DNA of 64,000 nucleotides from Chlamydiota bacterium (GTDB taxonomy: Bacteria > Auribacterota > JACPWU01): positions 1-64,000 of the forward strand of contig JACOUC010000035.1 in the NCBI GenBank assembly GCA_016178055.1. The letters run 5' to 3'. This document shows positions 25,509 to 33,738 of the stretch, piece by piece. The notes under the pieces are model-generated. The model was not told where the DNA came from and did no database searches. It saw only the letters and a program-made list of their open reading frames with translations. Both the position numbers and the translations under genes were made by a program. Each line of letters opens with the position of its first letter. Positions within the stretch are counted from its first letter, which is position 1.

Positions 25509-25540
25509 AAATCCGCAATCCGAAATCCCCAATCTAAAAT
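25509..25540. repeat. 7-bp tandem repeat (AAATCCG family)
   Basis: About four and a half units of a 7-mer: AAATCCG, CAATCCG, AAATCCC, CAATCTA, AAAT. It fills the spacer between the cNMP-binding gene and the FNR gene, directly upstream of the FNR start. Related arrays lie at 26094 and 31719. Confidence 0.85.
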
Positions 25541-25543
25541 TGT

Positions 25544-26059
25544 TTAAAATGGCCAATCGGCTTGTAGTCGAGCACGAAGTTGATTGAGTTCATGGGGCCG
25601 CTGAGTCTGCCCCAACATATTTGCAAACGCTTCATCCATCTGACGTAATCTGAAACTCAAAATTTTGGCAATTTGATACATTAATTTAAAAGCACCCAGC
25701 CTTCCCTCAGACAAAAAACGCTCGAGGGCTCCTCGGTTCATTTTAAGAAGCGTCGTCTTTAAAACAGCCACAGCAGTAGCCGATCTTATTTGATCTGTTA
25801 GAATTCCAACCTCTCCCAAAACTGCATTTTCACCCAGACGTGCAATCGTTTCTTCATGCGCCCCCGCAGGAAGGCGAATTTCTATAGCCCCTTGGCCAAT
25901 CAGATAAAGGGCATCCGCCAAATCCCCTTTCTTAAACAAAACATGCCCCTGGGAAACCTCTAAGAGCTGGGCACAACCCTTCAGTTCAGAAATTTCATGA
26001 TCTGAAAAACCTCGGCACAAATCCGATCGCTTTAAAAATGAAAAAACATCGATGGACAT
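25544..26059 (-). CDS. Cyclic-nucleotide-binding domain protein
   Basis: The 171-residue protein is essentially a single CAP_ED/cNMP domain. VLFKKGDLADALYLIGQG forms the first strands, and GEVGILTDQIRSATAVA is the phosphate-binding cassette with its Glu and Arg. There is no C-terminal helix-turn-helix of the Crp type; helices about 120-150 end the chain. It may act as a ligand-sensing regulator of a partner protein. TGGAG precedes the start. It lies between gdhA and the FNR gene, flanked on both sides by AAATCCG repeats. Confidence 0.85.
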   Translation of the reverse strand: MSIDVFSFLKRSDLCRGFSDHEISELKGCAQLLEVSQGHVLFKKGDLADALYLIGQGAIEIRLPAGAHEETIARLGENAVLGEVGILTDQIRSATAVAVLKTTLLKMNRGALERFLSEGRLGAFKLMYQIAKILSFRLRQMDEAFANMLGQTQRPHELNQLRARLQADWPF

Positions 26060-26093
26060 TTTAAATCTCCAGCGGTTTAAAAAATAATCCCTT

Positions 26094-26125
26094 AAATCCG
26101 CAATCTGAAATCCGCAATCCGAAAT
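26094..26125. repeat. 7-bp tandem repeat (AAATCCG family)
   Basis: AAATCCG, CAATCTG, AAATCCG, CAATCCG, AAAT in perfect 7-bp register. It fills the spacer between gdhA and the cNMP-binding gene. It has the same length and phase as the array at 25509. Confidence 0.85.
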
Positions 26126-26132
26126 TTCTTTT

Positions 26133-27362
26133 TTAGATTCCTCTCAACGTCACAGTCTTCGCCACTCGACCCACCCCTAAAGCAAATGCCGCCGTTCTCA
26201 ATGAAATTTTTTTGGACGAAGCAATCTGGACCACAGACTCATAACTCTTCAGCATGACCCGTCTTAATTCTGAAACCACCTGGTCTAAAGTCCAACGAAA
26301 ACTCTGAAGATTTTGAACCCACTCAAAATAAGAAACAACTACTCCTCCCGCATTGGCCAAAATATCAGGAATCACGACAATCCCTTTTTTTTCAAAAATC
26401 TCATCTCCTTCGGGATCTGTAGGTCCATTGGCCGCTTCTAGAATGACCTTTGCACGAACCCGAGCCGCATTTCCTTGATGTAAAACCCCTCCCAACGCTG
26501 CTGGAACCAGGCAGTCACATTCAAGTTCAAGCAATTCCTCATTCGTAATAGACTTCCCTTCCGGAAAGCCTACAATGGTTCTTTCTTTTTTCAAATACTC
26601 TGAAACGTCCTTTATTTTTAATCCTTGAGAATGAAAGGTACCACCTTTAGAATCCGAGACAGCAATAATAAGGCCCCCCCTCCCTTCAATTAAACGAGCA
26701 AAATGAGATCCCACATTTCCAAATCCCTGAACGGCAAATTTTGCCCCCTTAAGCCCTTTCCCATGATCTTTGAAATATTGTTCAGCAATGATAGCGCACC
26801 CCTGCCCCGTTGCGGCCTCCCTTCCTTGCGATCCCCCCAATTCAACGGGCTTACCCGTCACCACCGCAGGGGCATAGCCCGCTCTCCTCGAGTATTCATC
26901 CATAATCCAGGCCATCACTTGGGCATTGGTATTCATATCGGGGGCGGGAATATCCCGGGTCGGCCCAATAAAATCTTGAATCTGTTGGACAAACTTACGC
27001 GTTAGAATTTCTAATTCCCGTTCACTAAGCTCGCTCACATTACAAGCAATTCCCCCTTTAGCTCCTCCAAAGGGAATATCCACGACCGCTGTTTTCCAAG
27101 TCATGAGCGAGGCAAGCCCCTTCACCTCATCAAGATTGACGAGCGGATGATATCGAAGACCCCCTTTAAAAGGGCCCCTGGAATTATTATGCTGAACTCT
27201 AAATCCTGTAAAATGAGCGAGCGTTCCGTCTTCCATTTCCATGGGAATAGAAACCTTCACTTCCCTAGAAGGATTGAGGAGAAGGGCCTGGACTCGTTCA
27301 TTGAGTCCAATCAGCGAGGCTGCCTTTTGAAAATAATAATTGGTCGCTTCAAATGTATTCAT
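26133..27362 (-). CDS. gdhA: Glutamate dehydrogenase (Glu/Leu/Phe/Val dehydrogenase family)
   Basis: The 409-residue protein contains GPFKGGLRYHP and PFGGAKGGI, with the catalytic and substrate-binding Lys residues. It also has the Asp of PAPDMNTN and the NAD(P) loop VQGFGNVGS. The length and AAGY-like ARRAGYAP context fit hexameric GDH (roughly 410-420 residues). It interconverts glutamate with 2-oxoglutarate and ammonia. Leucine dehydrogenases are shorter and lack this N-terminus. Its ATG overlaps the stop of the upstream WecA-type gene by 1 nt (TAATG), linking it physically to the glycan genes. Confidence 0.92.
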   Translation of the reverse strand: MNTFEATNYYFQKAASLIGLNERVQALLLNPSREVKVSIPMEMEDGTLAHFTGFRVQHNNSRGPFKGGLRYHPLVNLDEVKGLASLMTWKTAVVDIPFGGAKGGIACNVSELSERELEILTRKFVQQIQDFIGPTRDIPAPDMNTNAQVMAWIMDEYSRRAGYAPAVVTGKPVELGGSQGREAATGQGCAIIAEQYFKDHGKGLKGAKFAVQGFGNVGSHFARLIEGRGGLIIAVSDSKGGTFHSQGLKIKDVSEYLKKERTIVGFPEGKSITNEELLELECDCLVPAALGGVLHQGNAARVRAKVILEAANGPTDPEGDEIFEKKGIVVIPDILANAGGVVVSYFEWVQNLQSFRWTLDQVVSELRRVMLKSYESVVQIASSKKISLRTAAFALGVGRVAKTVTLRGI

Positions 27363-28798
27363 TATTTCACTTGCGCAAAGGATGCTTCTACCACTTTTGC
27401 AATTTCCCGGGTAAGAAGATCCGCTCCTAAAAATAAGGCGTGATCTTTTTGAGAAGGATCTAAAGGCGCATGAACTTTCCTGAGCTCGATTTTTCCAATC
27501 ACTTTTAAATCAACCAAAAGAGGCAAGATAATTTGTGTATAGGGGTGGAGTGTCCCCTCTAATCCACTGCGAGACCATTCTATCGACTTTGAAAGATTTT
27601 CCATTTCAAGACGAGCATAGTCAAAATCCGCCTTCTCAGAAAACTCTCTTGTTAAATGCCAAACTCTTTCTTCTAGAGCCGGAGTTTTTAATCCCTTAAC
27701 CAATTCCCTTAATATATAACGGTAAAATCTTTCTTTACGAATTTTTCCAAATTCTTCTATCCGATCCTTAAAGACATGAGGCTTCAAATATCCCAAATAT
27801 TTCAAACCTAAAAGGGAACATAGCGCAATAAAAACTAAAATAAGATGCGGATTATTAGATACATATAAAAATAAAGCCAGACCATTTAAAAGAATGCAAA
27901 AACCATAAAGGAGAAGTACGACTTTTCTTTGGGAAAACCCCATTCCCTTCAAGCGATGATGAATATGCTCTCGATCCCCTTTAAAGATCGGAACTCCGCT
28001 AAAGTAGCGGCGAGACATACTCACCACCATATCAATAATGGGAAGTCCCAACGCCACCATCGGAGTCAAGAACGCCACCATCGTACTGGCCTTATTCGAA
28101 CCCCAAATGGAGAAAATAGAAAGAAGATACCCTAAAAGAAGACTTCCTGAATCTCCCAGATAAATCTGGGCCGGATTAAAATTATAGCGAATAAAACCCA
28201 ACAGAGATCCCGCTAAAGCGACACATAGAAGAATGGTCAAAGACTGACCCGTCATAAAGGCAATGCTGCCCAACGTCACAACGACAAAAAGAGAAATTCC
28301 ACAAGCCAAACCATCAATCCCATCAATCAAATTAACCGCGTTCATCAAACCCACAATCCAAAGAAGGGTTACAGGAAAGCTAAAAATCCCCAACGAAAAT
28401 GCCTTTTCAAGCGAAGGAGAAGAAATATGGCCAATTTTGAAACCGCATGCGTAAACGAAGGACGCGATCAAAAACTCGATCATTAGCTTTCGCCAGGGAG
28501 AAAGATTTTTAAGATCATCCCAGACTCCGAGCAGTAAAATAAATGTCCCGCCCAGAAAAATTCCCAAACAAAGTTTGGCTTCATTCCAAAAGAGGACAGA
28601 AACTCCATTTTCATAAAAGAAAAGGCCAATCAAGGGAAGGAGAAAAGAAAAATAAACCGCAACGCCCCCCAAACGGGGAATGGGCAGGGCCTCTCCTTGC
28701 CCAAACGCTTTTAGACGAAAAGCCATTCTCTTAACGACAGGAACTAAGATTAAAGAAGCCATCAATGAAATGATAAAAGCGGCAAGATAGGTTCTCAA
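27362..28798 (-). CDS. WecA/TagO-type polyprenyl-phosphate sugar-1-phosphate transferase with C-terminal extension
   Basis: The 478-residue protein has about eleven membrane helices and the MraY/WecA signatures. These are GVWDDLKNL (about 91-99), NAVNLIDGIDGLACG with Asn155 and Asp159/162, DSGSLLLG, and the cytoplasmic HIHHRL loop. It would start glycan assembly by moving a HexNAc-1-phosphate from a UDP-sugar to undecaprenyl phosphate. Family members usually have about 320-370 residues. Here roughly 150 extra soluble residues follow the last helix, with no recognised motif. It overlaps gdhA by 1 nt and the GT4 by 4 nt. Confidence 0.88.
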   Translation of the reverse strand: MRTYLAAFIISLMASLILVPVVKRMAFRLKAFGQGEALPIPRLGGVAVYFSFLLPLIGLFFYENGVSVLFWNEAKLCLGIFLGGTFILLLGVWDDLKNLSPWRKLMIEFLIASFVYACGFKIGHISSPSLEKAFSLGIFSFPVTLLWIVGLMNAVNLIDGIDGLACGISLFVVVTLGSIAFMTGQSLTILLCVALAGSLLGFIRYNFNPAQIYLGDSGSLLLGYLLSIFSIWGSNKASTMVAFLTPMVALGLPIIDMVVSMSRRYFSGVPIFKGDREHIHHRLKGMGFSQRKVVLLLYGFCILLNGLALFLYVSNNPHLILVFIALCSLLGLKYLGYLKPHVFKDRIEEFGKIRKERFYRYILRELVKGLKTPALEERVWHLTREFSEKADFDYARLEMENLSKSIEWSRSGLEGTLHPYTQIILPLLVDLKVIGKIELRKVHAPLDPSQKDHALFLGADLLTREIAKVVEASFAQVK

Positions 28799-30036
28799 TT
28801 CAACTCGACCTCTCTCTCACTATTCTGAATCAAATCCCTCAAAGCCCTATTCCACTTGTCCATCACAACTTTTTTTGAGAAAAAGCGACGGTACACATTA
28901 TAAGCATTTTCTCTTGAAAGTTGCAATTGTTGAGGCGATTCTGCTATTTTCAAAATTTCATCTCTAACCGAAGAAATATTTTGATCTGTCAAAATAAGCC
29001 CCACCTTAAATTCTCGAATCCACTCAGCAAGGGAAGAATTTTCAGATCCCGCATATATCACTGGTTTTCCGACTGCGAGAGAGCCAAAAAATTTTGAAGG
29101 GACCACAACTCCATCCCACTCTGAACGCAAACTCGCTAAATGAATATCCGCTGCATTTAATCTTTTTTCAAGATCCTCCTCATTTGCAAAAGAAGCAAAA
29201 CGGATATTGGAATCCTCTAAAGTTACCGCTTCACGAAGCTCTTGGAATCGATTGCCCCGACAGGCAAAGCAAAACACAACTTTAGAATTTTTCACCCGAA
29301 GCTCCCGAGCTAACTGAAGAAAAAGTGAAAAATCATGAGCCTTACCCATATTTCCAGAATACAATAATCCTAGCTTGGCATCTCCAAAGAGTTTCCTACG
29401 AACCTGAAAATCTCCGGATTCAATCTGATCAGGCTCCACCAGCGCCCATGGAACCAGGGTTTCAGCCCTTGCCCGATGATGGTATGCATCCAAACGCTTT
29501 CTCATGCAAGGACCAATATCCACCATCAAATCAACTCTCTTATATGCCCATCCCATCCATTTTTTGAATCGACGAGCGAACCATAAACTGGCTCCCTTAG
29601 CTCCATCCGAGATAATCGCTTCTGGATAAAGATCATAACACCAATGGACTAATTTAGATTTTGGCACAAACCATTTTAGGCCAAAAAATAACAAAGGGGA
29701 AAATTGGGGATCCGTCCCAAGAATGATGACATCTTTTCTTGGAAGCATAAGAATTTTAAAAAACCATCCCAAAATCATCCAAATCGAATTGGCTAAACGC
29801 AAGAATTTATGCGCCTGATTCCATGCAGGGCGCCAAATTCTTATAATCCGAATCTGATTCCAAATCTCTTCTCTCTTTTCGATTTTTTGATCAGGATAGC
29901 GGCAATAACGGTTTGAAGCCAGCGCCGTCACCTCCCATCCTCTTTTCACCAGCTCTTCAGCAAATTGAGAAAAATGACGACTGCTCACGACATCGTCAGG
30001 ATAGAAAAAATGATAAAGAACAATCGAGGAAGGAAT
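28795..30036 (-). CDS. GT4 glycosyltransferase (WbuB-like), apparent ATT start
   Basis: This GT-B glycosyltransferase has the conserved LLYSGNMGKAHDF segment and the GT4 donor region. The first in-frame ATG/GTG/TTG is the GTG at 29988, which would remove the first beta strand of the Rossmann fold. The frame continues upstream through SSIVLYHFFYPDDVVSSRHF, which matches the usual N-terminus of this family. ATT at 30036 is preceded by AAAGGAG at 8 nt, an ideal Shine-Dalgarno. I therefore place the start there (413 residues). An in-frame TAA lies just upstream in repeat sequence. The second sugar addition after the WecA step is a likely role. Confidence 0.82.
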   Translation of the reverse strand: MPSSIVLYHFFYPDDVVSSRHFSQFAEELVKRGWEVTALASNRYCRYPDQKIEKREEIWNQIRIIRIWRPAWNQAHKFLRLANSIWMILGWFFKILMLPRKDVIILGTDPQFSPLLFFGLKWFVPKSKLVHWCYDLYPEAIISDGAKGASLWFARRFKKWMGWAYKRVDLMVDIGPCMRKRLDAYHHRARAETLVPWALVEPDQIESGDFQVRRKLFGDAKLGLLYSGNMGKAHDFSLFLQLARELRVKNSKVVFCFACRGNRFQELREAVTLEDSNIRFASFANEEDLEKRLNAADIHLASLRSEWDGVVVPSKFFGSLAVGKPVIYAGSENSSLAEWIREFKVGLILTDQNISSVRDEILKIAESPQQLQLSRENAYNVYRRFFSKKVVMDKWNRALRDLIQNSEREVELN

Positions 30037-30056
30037 CTCAGCAGCTCCTTTCGGTT

Positions 30057-30194
30057 CGCCAGTTGCCCGTTACCGGTTACCCGGTTACCATTCACCTGTC
30101 ACCAGTTCTCCAGTTTTTCTTGCTTTTGCCTCGAGCTTCTAGCTTCCTAGCCTCCAGCCGTCTTTTTAAACTCTTGCCCCGTCGAATGACGGGG
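30057..30194. repeat. Mixed short-repeat tract with terminal hairpin
   Basis: CGTTACCGGTTACCCGGTTACC is followed by CACCTGTCACCAG and AGCTTCTAGCTTCCTAGCC runs, each built of 7-10-nt near-repeats. CCCCGTC (30177-30183) and GACGGGG (30188-30194) close a perfect hairpin lying inside the 3' end of the epimerase gene, where it encodes the tail residues. The motifs resemble spacers at 8.97 and 39.9 kb. Confidence 0.6.
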
Positions 30195-31155
30195 TTAAAC
30201 TGTTTTGATTTACTTGAGCCAAAATCCATTCATAAGTACGTTCCAACCCCTCCTCCAGAGAAGTCCCCGGCTCCCAGTTCAAAACCTGTCTTAATCGAGT
30301 ATTGTCACTGTTTCTTCCTCTCACACCCTGAGGCTTTGTCAAATCATGCCGCTTGACGATTTTCTTTCCTGCAATATGCGCTACAATATCCACCAACTCA
30401 TCAATCGTCACTAAACGATCCGTTCCCAAATTCAAGGGTTCTTGATAAGTCGACTGCATTAATCTGAAAATTCCCTCCACACAATCTTCAATAAAGCAAT
30501 ACGATCTCGTCTGAAGACCATCCCCCCAAACCTCGATCTCATCTTCTCTTTTTGCGAGAGCAACTTTTCGACAAATAGCTGCCGGTGACTTCTCCTTTCC
30601 ACCGTCATACGTCCCCAACGGTCCATAAATGTTATGGAAGCGGACAATATGAACCTCCATTTTATAATCCTCTCCATAATACTGAGTGGCTAACTCCGCA
30701 AATAATTTTTCCCAGCCATAACCGGGCTCGGCATCTGCCGGATAGGCATCTTCTTCTTTAAGAGGTGCCACATCAGCCTTTTTCTGTAAATATTGGGGAT
30801 AAATGCAAGCGCTACTCGTATAAAGATACTTCTTAACTTTGGTATGATGAGCGCCCTCCAGCATATTTAAATTAATCAAAGCATTATTTCTTAAAATAGG
30901 GGCATGATTTCCAGTAATATAACCAATCCCACCCATATCGGCCGCAAGCTGATAAACCTCATCCATTCCCAAACAAGCCTCTTTACAATTCTTAAATTCT
31001 CTTAAATCTAGAATGCGAAAGTCATCCGCTTGTGTTTTCTCGTATTCAGGTTCTTTAAGATCCACCCCTCGAACCCAATAATTTTTGGTTTTAAGATATT
31101 TCACCAAATGATGCCCGATAAAGCCACCCGCTCCTGCGACCAATGCTTTTTTCAA
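30166..31155 (-). CDS. GDP-mannose 3,5-epimerase-like NAD-dependent epimerase
   Basis: The 329-residue extended-SDR protein starts with GAGGFIGHH (8-16). SSACIYP at 114-120 holds the catalytic Cys117, and YGWEK (146-150) holds the Tyr/Lys pair. AADMGGIGYI and RFHNIYGPLGTYDGGKEK closely match the GDP-mannose 3,5-epimerase group. It would make GDP-L-galactose or GDP-L-gulose, or a related NDP-sugar. The start is TTG at 31155 with a strong AGGAGGG 8 nt upstream. The last ten or so residues are encoded by a palindromic repeat and are probably not functional. It lies 16 nt downstream of a carbamoyltransferase gene. Confidence 0.85.
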   Translation of the reverse strand: MKKALVAGAGGFIGHHLVKYLKTKNYWVRGVDLKEPEYEKTQADDFRILDLREFKNCKEACLGMDEVYQLAADMGGIGYITGNHAPILRNNALINLNMLEGAHHTKVKKYLYTSSACIYPQYLQKKADVAPLKEEDAYPADAEPGYGWEKLFAELATQYYGEDYKMEVHIVRFHNIYGPLGTYDGGKEKSPAAICRKVALAKREDEIEVWGDGLQTRSYCFIEDCVEGIFRLMQSTYQEPLNLGTDRLVTIDELVDIVAHIAGKKIVKRHDLTKPQGVRGRNSDNTRLRQVLNWEPGTSLEEGLERTYEWILAQVNQNSLTPSFDGARV

Positions 31156-31171
31156 TACTATACCCTCCTAT

Positions 31172-32920
31172 TTATTTGCCATTTCTTGAAATAAAATATT
31201 TTCCAATCACCAAAACGTCCATTTTTGTTCTTAAAAGGCAATTAATCGCCTCACTTGGCTGACATACAATGGGCTCATTCTCATTGAATGAAGTGTTGAG
31301 TATGATGGGAACACCCGTCAAAGATTCAAAACTTTTGATGAGACTCCAATAAAGAGAATTATCTTCCTTCCTAACGGTCTGAAGCCTCCCTGTCCCATCC
31401 ACATGAGTGACGGCCGGAATCAAGCCTCTTTTCTCTTGTTTCACTGGATAAACTTTTAACATAAAGGGATCGGGATAATCATTCTCAAAAAAATCCCCGA
31501 CCCGCTCAAGCAAAATGGAAGGAGCAAAGGGTCTAAAAGGTTCCCGGCGCTTAATCCGGGCATTCAAAATATCCTTCATTTCGGGCCGCCGAGGATCCGC
31601 TAAAATACTCCGATTTCCCAAGGCCCGAGCACCCCATTCCATGGGCCCCTGAAACCAACCCACCACTTTCCCCTCCGAAATAGCCTGGGCTGTTAACCTA
31701 ATCAATTCCTCTTCAGGTAAATCCGAAATCCGAAATCCGAAATCCGAAATTTCACCACTTTGAATGGCTTTTGAAATATCCTCTTGATTAAACTCCGGCC
31801 CCCAATACGAATGATTCATTACAAAATTTCGGGGATTCCCCAAAATTTGATGATGAACGTAATAGGCACTGCCAATGGCAGTTCCAGCATCCCCAGCAGC
31901 AGGCTGAATATAAACCTCCTCAAAAGGAGTCCGGTCGAAAATCTTGCCATTGGCGACACTGTTCATCGCACAACCCCCAGCAAGGCATAATTTCTTTAGC
32001 CCAGTTCGCTGATAAACATGATTTAATATTGCAAAATAAATTTCCTCAAATACAAATTGTAAAGAAGCTGCAATATCTTGGTGATGAGGGGTTAACTCCT
32101 CCCCATTTTTCAGAGCGGAACCCAAAAGTTCTTCCCATTTTTGAGAGTACATCGTTCCAATGACAGGTTCTCCTCCCTCCCAACTCATCGCAACCCCTTC
32201 ATTGTGATGCCTAAAAAAATTCAAGTCCAATTGAAGGCCTTTTGATACATCCCAGCGAATCATCTTACGAAACCCTTCTATATATATGGGCTTTCCATAG
32301 GAAGCCAATCCCATCACCTTATATTCATCCCCATAATGAGGGAACCCTAAAAATTGAGTCCCAGCCGTGTAAAAGAAGCCTAAAGAATGCGGGAAATTCA
32401 CGCATCCTAAAACCTTCATTTTATTCCCCTGCCCCTTAGCCCACATGGTACTGACATAATCTCCGAGGGCATCAATTGAAATAACAGCAGCTTCCTCAAA
32501 AGGAGAGACAAAAAAACTACTTCCCATATGAGAGCGATGATGTTCCACGGGATGCAATTTTGATTTCATCTGGTAACGAGGAAGATCAAATTCAAGGCTC
32601 AAAACCTCTCGTAAATTTCTGACCTTAGAAAAATTTTTCGCCCGATTTTTGAGAAAAGAAGATTTCAAACGATGAGAAAGTAAAAATTTTATTTTTTTAA
32701 AAAAATTCGCTTTGGGGTCTCTTGAAATCGAAATGTGATCCACTTGAGCTAAAGATACACCCGCTTCTTTAAGACACGATTGAATGGCTTGTGTTGGAAA
32801 CCCCGCCCAATGTTTTACACGACGAAAACGCTCTTCTTCCACAGCAGAGATTAACAAGCCATCAAGTAAAATTGCGGCTGAAGCGTCCGCATGATAAGCA
32901 TTAATTCCTAAAATGAGCAT
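31172..32920 (-). CDS. NodU/CmcH-type carbamoyltransferase (first copy)
   Basis: The 582-residue protein has the two-domain family layout. The N-terminal Kae1/TsaD-like ASKHA domain has the metal-binding EHHRSH (126-131) and GGCAMNSVANG. The C-terminal domain has GWFQGPMEWGARALGNRSIL and NTSFN. These enzymes use carbamoyl phosphate and ATP to carbamoylate a hydroxyl, here presumably on a sugar. Residues about 391-401 (SDFGFRISD) are encoded by four and a half AAATCCG units and have no counterpart motif in the second copy at 40.4 kb. Its divergent neighbour is the FecR-like export block. Confidence 0.9.
   Translation of the reverse strand: MLILGINAYHADASAAILLDGLLISAVEEERFRRVKHWAGFPTQAIQSCLKEAGVSLAQVDHISISRDPKANFFKKIKFLLSHRLKSSFLKNRAKNFSKVRNLREVLSLEFDLPRYQMKSKLHPVEHHRSHMGSSFFVSPFEEAAVISIDALGDYVSTMWAKGQGNKMKVLGCVNFPHSLGFFYTAGTQFLGFPHYGDEYKVMGLASYGKPIYIEGFRKMIRWDVSKGLQLDLNFFRHHNEGVAMSWEGGEPVIGTMYSQKWEELLGSALKNGEELTPHHQDIAASLQFVFEEIYFAILNHVYQRTGLKKLCLAGGCAMNSVANGKIFDRTPFEEVYIQPAAGDAGTAIGSAYYVHHQILGNPRNFVMNHSYWGPEFNQEDISKAIQSGEISDFGFRISDLPEEELIRLTAQAISEGKVVGWFQGPMEWGARALGNRSILADPRRPEMKDILNARIKRREPFRPFAPSILLERVGDFFENDYPDPFMLKVYPVKQEKRGLIPAVTHVDGTGRLQTVRKEDNSLYWSLIKSFESLTGVPIILNTSFNENEPIVCQPSEAINCLLRTKMDVLVIGKYFISRNGK
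31719..31750. repeat. 7-bp tandem repeat (AAATCCG) inside a coding sequence
   Basis: Four perfect AAATCCG units plus AAAT lie within the carbamoyltransferase gene and are read in frame as DFGFRISD. It is the same family, phase and length (32 bp) as the intergenic arrays at 25509 and 26094. Confidence 0.9.
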
Positions 32921-33021
32921 AAGAAAAATAGAGGTTGAATTTAAATTGAAAATTTAAAAATAAAGAGTTTTTTATAAAACGTTTTAACATTATAATTTTT
33001 TATTGATTTATTCAAGTAACT

Positions 33022-33027
33022 TATAAT
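33022..33027 (+). promoter_or_regulatory. Candidate -10 element in the divergent region
   Basis: A perfect TATAAT lies in the 267-bp divergent spacer between the carbamoyltransferase and the FecR-like gene. Its -35 at normal spacing (TTTATT) is weak. A second candidate is TTGACA at 33064-33069 with GTTAAT 16 bp later. Transcripts from either would carry leaders of about 100-150 nt. No JUMPstart (GGCGGTAG) element was seen. Confidence 0.35.
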
Positions 33028-33187
33028 AAGATGATTGCAATGTTTATTGCTCAATAATCTTTCTTGACAGTCAATTCTAATTTTGGTTAATCTTTTAGAC
33101 AATTCTGGGTTTTTTTATTTCGTGCTTCTTTTCAGCTTTTTAAAAAGTTGTTTTGTCTCTCAACCAACAAACAGGGGGAAAATCTAC

Positions 33188-33676
33188 ATGAGATTTAAAA
33201 TATTTCTTTTCGCTTTCATCATCACTCTTGTAACGTTTGGAATTCTCTCACCCGTTTCACAGTTCGTATCCTCAAGTGAAGCAGCCCCACCGGTAGCCAC
33301 GGGCGGTCAAGAAGCTCCCGTTATTCAATATTTTTCAGGTGAGATTATTATTTATTATAAAGATGGAACAACGATTACTCTTCATACCGGGGATCAAGCC
33401 CCAGCCCTACAACCTGGAACTGTCATTTATGTCAAAGAGGGTGCACTCGCTCTCAATGTTAATAACGATGTAGCAAATTTCAAAACGGGTGAGACTGTTC
33501 GAATCACCCAGAACGAAAATGGAAACTGGGTCGCTATCAGCTCAAATACTCAGTCCTCAGGGGCTTCTAATACAAGCTTGGCAACTCCAGATAATGCGGA
33601 TAGCGAGTCTGAGATCGTAACTGAAGAAGAAGAAACGCCTGAAACAGAAGCACCGACAGAAGTCAGTCCAAGCTAA
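33188..33676 (+). CDS. Secreted FecR-like domain protein with acidic tail
   Basis: ATG 33188 has AGGGGG 9 nt upstream and gives 162 residues; a TTG 105 nt earlier would put a long non-signal stretch in front. Residues 1-32 form a signal peptide. Residues about 45-110 are a beta-rich FecR-like segment (YFSGEIIIYYKDGTTITLH; GTVIYVKEGALALNV). The last 35 residues are Ser/Thr/Glu rich. FecR domains in this context are often found beside exopolysaccharide export genes, but the function here is unknown. The leader AAACAGGGGGAAAAT is repeated exactly before the next gene. Confidence 0.7.
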   Translation: MRFKIFLFAFIITLVTFGILSPVSQFVSSSEAAPPVATGGQEAPVIQYFSGEIIIYYKDGTTITLHTGDQAPALQPGTVIYVKEGALALNVNNDVANFKTGETVRITQNENGNWVAISSNTQSSGASNTSLATPDNADSESEIVTEEEETPETEAPTEVSPS

Positions 33677-33738
33677 ATTTTGAGCATATTTTTGGCTGTG
33701 AATCACAAACATCACTTTAAAAACAGGGGGAAAATAAA

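Noticed and set aside
29913-30356. 147-codon plus-strand frame across a GT4 start, a repeat tract and an epimerase end
   Set aside because: It spans three unrelated sequence contexts and is rich in Pro/Ser from antisense and repeat translation.
25509-31750. CRISPR array
   Set aside because: The 7-bp arrays have no spacers, and no cas genes are present. The 11-bp repeat at 43741 is likewise a simple tandem.
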